Origin: Candidatus Symbiobacter mobilis CR
GTDB taxonomy: Bacteria > Pseudomonadota > Gammaproteobacteria > Burkholderiales > Burkholderiaceae_C
Direction: 5' to 3'
DNA length: 64,000 nucleotides
Assembly: GCF_000477435.1 (NCBI RefSeq)
Contig: NC_022576.1
Location: forward strand, 1,922,001 to 1,986,000
The notes beneath the pieces are model-generated. The model was not told the DNA's origin, did no database searches, and saw only the letters and a program-made list of their open reading frames with translations. This document shows positions 60,129-64,000 of the stretch, one piece after another; within the stretch, counting starts at the first letter, position 1, and each line of letters starts with the position of its first letter. The position numbers and the translations under genes were made by a program.

Positions 60129-62760
60129 GCTGCCCGTACTCCCGCAGACCCCCAGTGCTCCGCCCGGAGACAGCCACGGCCACCCTGCGCGCGACGATTC
60201 CGATTGGTCGACGCTGGAGGGCAGAGCACCGACCGGCCTGCACGCCACCTTCAGCGTGGACGAGCTTGAAAAGCAATTGCTCGAACAAACCGGTCTGCTG
60301 CACACAACGCTCAGCAACATCTCGCAGGGCATCCTCGTTTTCGACGCAGAGCGGCGCGTGATCCTCTACAACGCGCAGGCATGCCATCTGCTCGATCTGC
60401 CTCCGGCTTTTCTGGCCACCAAGCCCACGCTCTCGATACTGCTCCAATTCCAGCTTCAACGCGGAGACTTTGGCCCAGAGGCCGCCCTCGTCGGGCAAAG
60501 CGCCCGCGAATACATCCTGGGCGGAGGCCACCTGCATCCCCCACGGCGCTTTCTGCGTACCACGCCTGCAGGGCGCACCCTGGAAGTCCGAACCCGCATG
60601 ATGTCCACGGGCGGCATGGTGCGCACCATTGCCGACATCACCCGCTATGTGCAAGCGCAAGCAGACCGCCAACATCTCGAACGGCTCAGTTCGGAAATGC
60701 AGGCCACGGCCCAGGTCGGCGCTTGGGACATGGACTTTGCCAACGACACCGTCACATGGACCGAAGGCATCTACCGCATCTTGGAGCTTTCCACCACGGA
60801 CTACGTGCCCTCGCTGGAAGCGATGCGCTGTTTTTTCCCTCCCCAGTCGCTAGAGCGGATTGCCATCGCCTGCGACGATACCCAGCTCCAGCCAGGCAGT
60901 TTCGATCTGGAGCTGGAGATGGTCACGGCTAAGGGGAACACGATCTGGGTACACATGGTCGGTTCCACGCAATGGCGCTTCAGCCTGCCCATGCGGCGCA
61001 CGGCAATCGTGCAGGACATCACCGAACGCAAACGCAGCGAAGCCACGTGGCGCGAGGACATTGCACGGTGGAAGCTCGCGCTCGAAAGCACCGGGGACGG
61101 CATGTGGGATTTGGATGTGCGTACCGGGCAGGAGTACTTCTCACCCAACCTGTTGCGCATGTACGGCTTCGTCGAAAAGGACATCGACCAAAGCATCCAC
61201 GCGCTCGACGCACGCACGCACCCCGACGACGTTCCCCGCATGATGCGCGACCGGCAGGCGCACCTGGATGGGCGAACGCCTGTCTACCGCAATGAACACC
61301 GGGTTCGCTGCAAGAGTGGAAGCTGGAAGTGGGTGCTTTCGCGCGGGATGGTGATCAGCCGCGACGAGCTGGGGCGGCCACTGCGGATGATTGGCACGCA
61401 CACGGACATCACCGAGCACAAGGCTGCCGAAGCGCAAATCTGGCAACAGGCCAATTTCGACACCCTCACCGGGCTGCCCAACCGGCGAATGCTGCGTTCG
61501 CGGCTGGAGCAGGAACTGAAGAAATGCCGACGGGATGGCCACAAGCTCACCGTGGCCTTCGTCGATCTCGACCATTTCAAGGAAGTCAACGACACCCTGG
61601 GGCACCACCATGGGGATGCGCTGCTCATCCAGGCCACGCAACGCATCCTGGGCTGCCTGCGGGAGGTGGACACCGTGGCCCGCATGGGCGGCGACGAATT
61701 CACCTTGCTGTTGACCGAGATCGTCGACACGCGCCACATCGAGACGATCCTGGCCAAGCTGCTATGCACGCTGGGGGAAGCCTTCCTCCTCGACCAGCAG
61801 CAGGTGTATGTGTCCGCCAGCGTGGGCGTGACGATTTATCCCGACGATGCCACTGCGATCGAAGACCTCTTCCGCAACGCGGACCAAGCCCTGTATGCCG
61901 CGAAAGACGCCGGGCGAAACCGCTTCTGCTACTTCACCCCGGAGCTGCAACACGCGGCGCAGCGGCGGGTACGGCTGACCAATGACTTGCGCGCAGCTCT
62001 CGCCGTCGAGCAGTTCCAGGTGGTGTACCAACCCATCGTCGAGCTGGCGACAGGGCATATCCACAAGGCCGAGGCCCTGCTGCGCTGGGAGCACCCCCAA
62101 CGCGGCTCGGTCAGCCCAGGGGAGTTCATCCCCATCGCCGAATCCAGCGGGCTGATCGTCGAAATCGGCGAGTGGGTATTCCAACGGGCACTGGAACAAG
62201 TATGCAGATGGCGCCAGCGCTTGCACCCGCAATTCCAAGTCAGTGTCAACAAGTCCCCAGTGCAGTTCGAAAAAGTGGATCTGGCACGCTCGCGCTGGAT
62301 CGACCAGATCCGGCAGCATGGGCAAGAGGGAAATTGCCTCGTCGTCGAAATCACGGAAGGGCTGCTGCTTTCCCATAGCGACGAGGTGATCGAACAAATC
62401 CTCGCGCTCAGCGACGACGGGATCCAGGTCTCGCTGGACGATTTTGGTACTGGCTATTCCTCGCTGGCGTACTTGCAGAAGTTCGATATCGACTACATCA
62501 AGATCGACCAGTCTTTCGTGCGGCAGCTCGTCGGGGAGTCGACCGACCTCGCGCTCTGCCAGGCCATCATCGCCATGGCGCATGCGCTGAACATGCAAGT
62601 CATCGCCGAGGGCGTGGAAACCGCACAGCAACGCGACCTGCTCGCCGCTGCCGGCTGCGACTACGGGCAGGGCTACCTGTTTTCCCGCCCGGTGCGTTCC
62701 GAGGAGCTGGAAGCCTTGGTGCTACGCACGAACCGGGGCGTAACGCCGATGCGGGTGTAG
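60121..62760 (+). CDS. PAS-GGDEF-EAL c-di-GMP signalling protein
   Basis: 879 residues, cytoplasmic. Three PAS-type domains (about 50-180, 190-300, 310-440), GGDEF domain with intact GGDEF at 523-527 and LDHFKEVND loop, EAL domain with EALLRW at 651-656 and DDFGTGYSS. Both catalytic sites look complete, so it could make and break c-di-GMP. The start is uncertain: TTG 60121 overlaps rfbH by 8 bp; GTG 60256 lies just before the first PAS. A REP element follows the stop. Confidence 0.88.
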   Translation: MAKLPVLPQTPSAPPGDSHGHPARDDSDWSTLEGRAPTGLHATFSVDELEKQLLEQTGLLHTTLSNISQGILVFDAERRVILYNAQACHLLDLPPAFLATKPTLSILLQFQLQRGDFGPEAALVGQSAREYILGGGHLHPPRRFLRTTPAGRTLEVRTRMMSTGGMVRTIADITRYVQAQADRQHLERLSSEMQATAQVGAWDMDFANDTVTWTEGIYRILELSTTDYVPSLEAMRCFFPPQSLERIAIACDDTQLQPGSFDLELEMVTAKGNTIWVHMVGSTQWRFSLPMRRTAIVQDITERKRSEATWREDIARWKLALESTGDGMWDLDVRTGQEYFSPNLLRMYGFVEKDIDQSIHALDARTHPDDVPRMMRDRQAHLDGRTPVYRNEHRVRCKSGSWKWVLSRGMVISRDELGRPLRMIGTHTDITEHKAAEAQIWQQANFDTLTGLPNRRMLRSRLEQELKKCRRDGHKLTVAFVDLDHFKEVNDTLGHHHGDALLIQATQRILGCLREVDTVARMGGDEFTLLLTEIVDTRHIETILAKLLCTLGEAFLLDQQQVYVSASVGVTIYPDDATAIEDLFRNADQALYAAKDAGRNRFCYFTPELQHAAQRRVRLTNDLRAALAVEQFQVVYQPIVELATGHIHKAEALLRWEHPQRGSVSPGEFIPIAESSGLIVEIGEWVFQRALEQVCRWRQRLHPQFQVSVNKSPVQFEKVDLARSRWIDQIRQHGQEGNCLVVEITEGLLLSHSDEVIEQILALSDDGIQVSLDDFGTGYSSLAYLQKFDIDYIKIDQSFVRQLVGESTDLALCQAIIAMAHALNMQVIAEGVETAQQRDLLAAAGCDYGQGYLFSRPVRSEELEALVLRTNRGVTPMRV

Positions 62761-62779
62761 GACTGGGTGTAGGGAATCC

Positions 62780-62806
62780 ATCGCGACTTCCGTCGCTTCT
62801 ACAACA
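62780..62806 (-). repeat. REP-like element, consensus copy
   Basis: Minus strand: TGTTGTAGAAGCGACGGAAG then TCGCGAT. Perfect GCGAC-GGAA-GTCGC hairpin. It lies between the convergent EAL-protein and glycosyltransferase genes and just overlaps the stop of the latter. Confidence 0.85.
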
Positions 62807-63944
62807 GATCTACAGGTGGTGGTGGCAGCTTGATGTCCAACCCTTCCCCCACCCGCTCCCCGATCAAATAATTGGGGCGGCGTTTGACTTCTTCGTAGAT
62901 ACGGGCCACGTATTCGGACAGGATGCCCGTGGCCAGCAGTTGCACCCCGCTGAAAAACATGATCGCAACGACGATCGTGGCAAAGCCGGGTACGGCGATG
63001 CCGTAGAGAAAGTATTCCGCGACGACCCACGCCCCATAGCCCAAAGCCAGACAGGAGAGGACCAGCCCCGCCAGGGTCAAGACCCGCAGGGGCGTGACGG
63101 AAAACGCCAGCATCCCGGTCAATGCCAGCGAAAAAGCGCTCACAAGCCCGAAATTGCTGTGCCCTGCGGAACGCGGTAGGGGGTCGTAGGGAATGGCGAC
63201 GCTCTGAAAGCCTACCCAGGCGTACAGCCCTTTCATGAAGCGGTTGCGCTCGGGCAATTGCTTGAGCGCATCGACCACTTTGCGATCCATCCAGCGATAG
63301 TCGCCGGCATCGGGCGGGATCCGCACCCGGCTGCCGAGGTTGATCAGGCGGTAGAACCACGCAGTCAGCCGGGCATGTAAGGGCGACTGGTCGTTGCGGT
63401 GCTGCCGTACTGCGTAGACGACATCCGCGCCGTCACGCCATTGCTGGAACATGACGGGCAACAGCGCGGTGGGATGCTGGCCATCCCCATCCATCAGCAC
63501 GACCACCTCCCCACGCGCGGCATCAATGCCTGCCGTCAGCGCACGCTCCTTGCCGAAATTGCGCGACAAACGAAGGCAGACGAGCTGGGGATGCTGCGCA
63601 CACAGCGCGAGCAATTCGGCATAGGTGCCATCGCGGCTGCCGTCGTCGACAGCGATCAGCTCGACGCGGTCACTCAGCGCAACAAGGGCGGCCAGGATGT
63701 CCGCGACGACACGAGCCACCACCCCAGCCTCGTTGTAGACGGGAACTACGCAAGAAATGCTCGGAGCAATGCTCGGAAAAATGCTCGGAGCAATGGCCTG
63801 GGTCCGCGCCCCTCTCCCGCTGGGAAAGGGGATTTTTTGCCCTCTCCCAGCGGGAGAGGGCGCCCCGATAGGGGCGGGTGAGGGTGGATGCGGCGGAGAG
63901 CTGCCTTGCATAGGCGAGCAGCCCATGCAATGGCCTGCCGACAT
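62799..63944 (-). CDS. Polyprenyl-phosphate glycosyltransferase (GtrB/DPM1-like), with repeat-derived N-terminus
   Basis: 381 residues if ATG 63944 is used. The GT-A core starts near residue 64 (SCVVPVYNEAGVVARVV), with IAVDDGSRDGTY and VVLMDGDGQHP (DxD), and ends with two membrane helices (about 270-345) and a cytoplasmic tail, as in GtrB, which loads glucose onto undecaprenyl phosphate. Residues about 15-63 are Pro/Ser/Arg/Gly-rich and encoded by the palindromic repeat at 63810-63876 and a 12-bp tandem repeat; no ATG, GTG or TTG lies in frame between residue 12 and the core. AGAGGA upstream (63955-63960) supports the far start. Confidence 0.85.
   Translation of the reverse strand: MSAGHCMGCSPMQGSSPPHPPSPAPIGAPSPAGRGQKIPFPSGRGARTQAIAPSIFPSIAPSISCVVPVYNEAGVVARVVADILAALVALSDRVELIAVDDGSRDGTYAELLALCAQHPQLVCLRLSRNFGKERALTAGIDAARGEVVVLMDGDGQHPTALLPVMFQQWRDGADVVYAVRQHRNDQSPLHARLTAWFYRLINLGSRVRIPPDAGDYRWMDRKVVDALKQLPERNRFMKGLYAWVGFQSVAIPYDPLPRSAGHSNFGLVSAFSLALTGMLAFSVTPLRVLTLAGLVLSCLALGYGAWVVAEYFLYGIAVPGFATIVVAIMFFSGVQLLATGILSEYVARIYEEVKRRPNYLIGERVGEGLDIKLPPPPVDLL
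63754..63793 (-). repeat. 12-bp tandem repeat at the 5' end of the glycosyltransferase core
   Basis: Plus strand units of AAATGCTCGGAG/GCAATGCTCGGA type, about three and a half copies. Translated on the minus strand as (A/F)PSI repeats. Confidence 0.85.
63810..63876 (+). repeat. C-rich palindromic repeat, three hairpins in series
   Basis: CCTCTCCCGCTGGGAAAGGG (63811-63830), CCTCTCCCAGCGGGAGAGGG (63841-63860) and CGCCCCGATAGGGGCG (63861-63876). All lie inside the open frame of the minus-strand glycosyltransferase. Confidence 0.85.
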
Positions 63945-63959
63945 AGGCTATTCGTCCTC

Positions 63960-64000
63960 TCAATCCTTCTTGCGCAGGCATTCCTTCATGAAGTCCCTGC
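63960..64000 (-). CDS. C-terminal fragment, PsiF-repeat-like protein
   Basis: Thirteen codons and a TGA (63960-63962) enter from the right edge on the minus strand. The visible residues, RDFMKECLRKKD, match the end of a PsiF repeat (usual form ARKAFMSECLKK), a small periplasmic protein family induced by phosphate starvation in E. coli. Only the tail is visible, so the call is tentative. The glycosyltransferase starts 15 bp further on and its ribosome-binding site overlaps this stop codon. Confidence 0.4.
   Translation of the reverse strand, partial: RDFMKECLRKKD

Noticed and set aside
63754..63876. CRISPR-like array
   Set aside because: The units are 12-bp tandem repeats and palindromes without spacers of constant length; no cas gene nearby.

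Overview
The window is bacterial chromosome, GC-rich throughout except for one AT-rich insertion sequence. Gene content and order (hemC-hemD-hemX-hemY, atpIBEFHAGDC, a lone gspF beside rsmG, smg-dprA-LysM divergent from def-fmt) point to a betaproteobacterium of the order Burkholderiales, probably near Comamonadaceae. The density of chemoreceptors and c-di-GMP proteins suggests a motile, surface-interacting organism. A resemblance to the motile partner of phototrophic consortia ('Candidatus Symbiobacter') is only a guess.

Layout. 1-4626: end of hemC, then hemD, hemX, hemY and a degenerate GGDEF protein. 4692-12157: F1Fo ATP synthase operon behind a good promoter. 12228-14123 (minus strand): gspF and rsmG. 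14154-18223: five overlapping genes for a surface glycan (three family-2 glycosyltransferases, an epimerase/dehydratase, an initiating sugar-phosphate transferase). 18379-20774: major type IV pilin behind a predicted sigma-54 promoter with upstream TGACA/TGTCA boxes, a terminator, then a TMTC-like membrane protein with TPRs. 20731-23765 (minus): smg, dprA, LysM protein. 23912-25433: def-fmt. 25680-27584: an insertion sequence whose right end abuts an HPt gene.

27609-51998 is the most distinctive region: a chemosensory and two-component block with HPt, single-domain regulator, a receptor with a C-terminal Cache-like domain, a CheZ-like protein, CheY, STAS, CheA with an extra domain, a small periplasmic helical protein, a large 4HB receptor, CheW, an Aer-type PAS protein overlapping a loop-less membrane receptor, CheV, a soluble PAS receptor, a Cache receptor, an RpfG-like HD-GYP regulator, a di-heme peroxidase and a hybrid kinase. 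No cheR, cheB or cheD is present, although three receptors end in aromatic pentapeptides of the CheR-tether type.

52122-64000: a second surface-glycan region: a WbpM/PglF-type dehydratase overlapping an SBP-GGDEF diguanylate cyclase, an FkbM methyltransferase, the CDP-dideoxyhexose set rfbF-rfbG-rfbH, a PAS-GGDEF-EAL protein, a GtrB-like glycosyltransferase and the end of a PsiF-like gene.

Two families of short dispersed palindromic repeats run through the intergenic spaces. One is a REP-like element with a GNRA-loop hairpin (about ten copies, some in inverted pairs). The other is a C-rich hairpin family, one copy of which is read into the N-terminus of a glycosyltransferase. No tRNA, rRNA or CRISPR array was seen. 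Functional calls rest on motifs and gene order read by eye; no database search was run.
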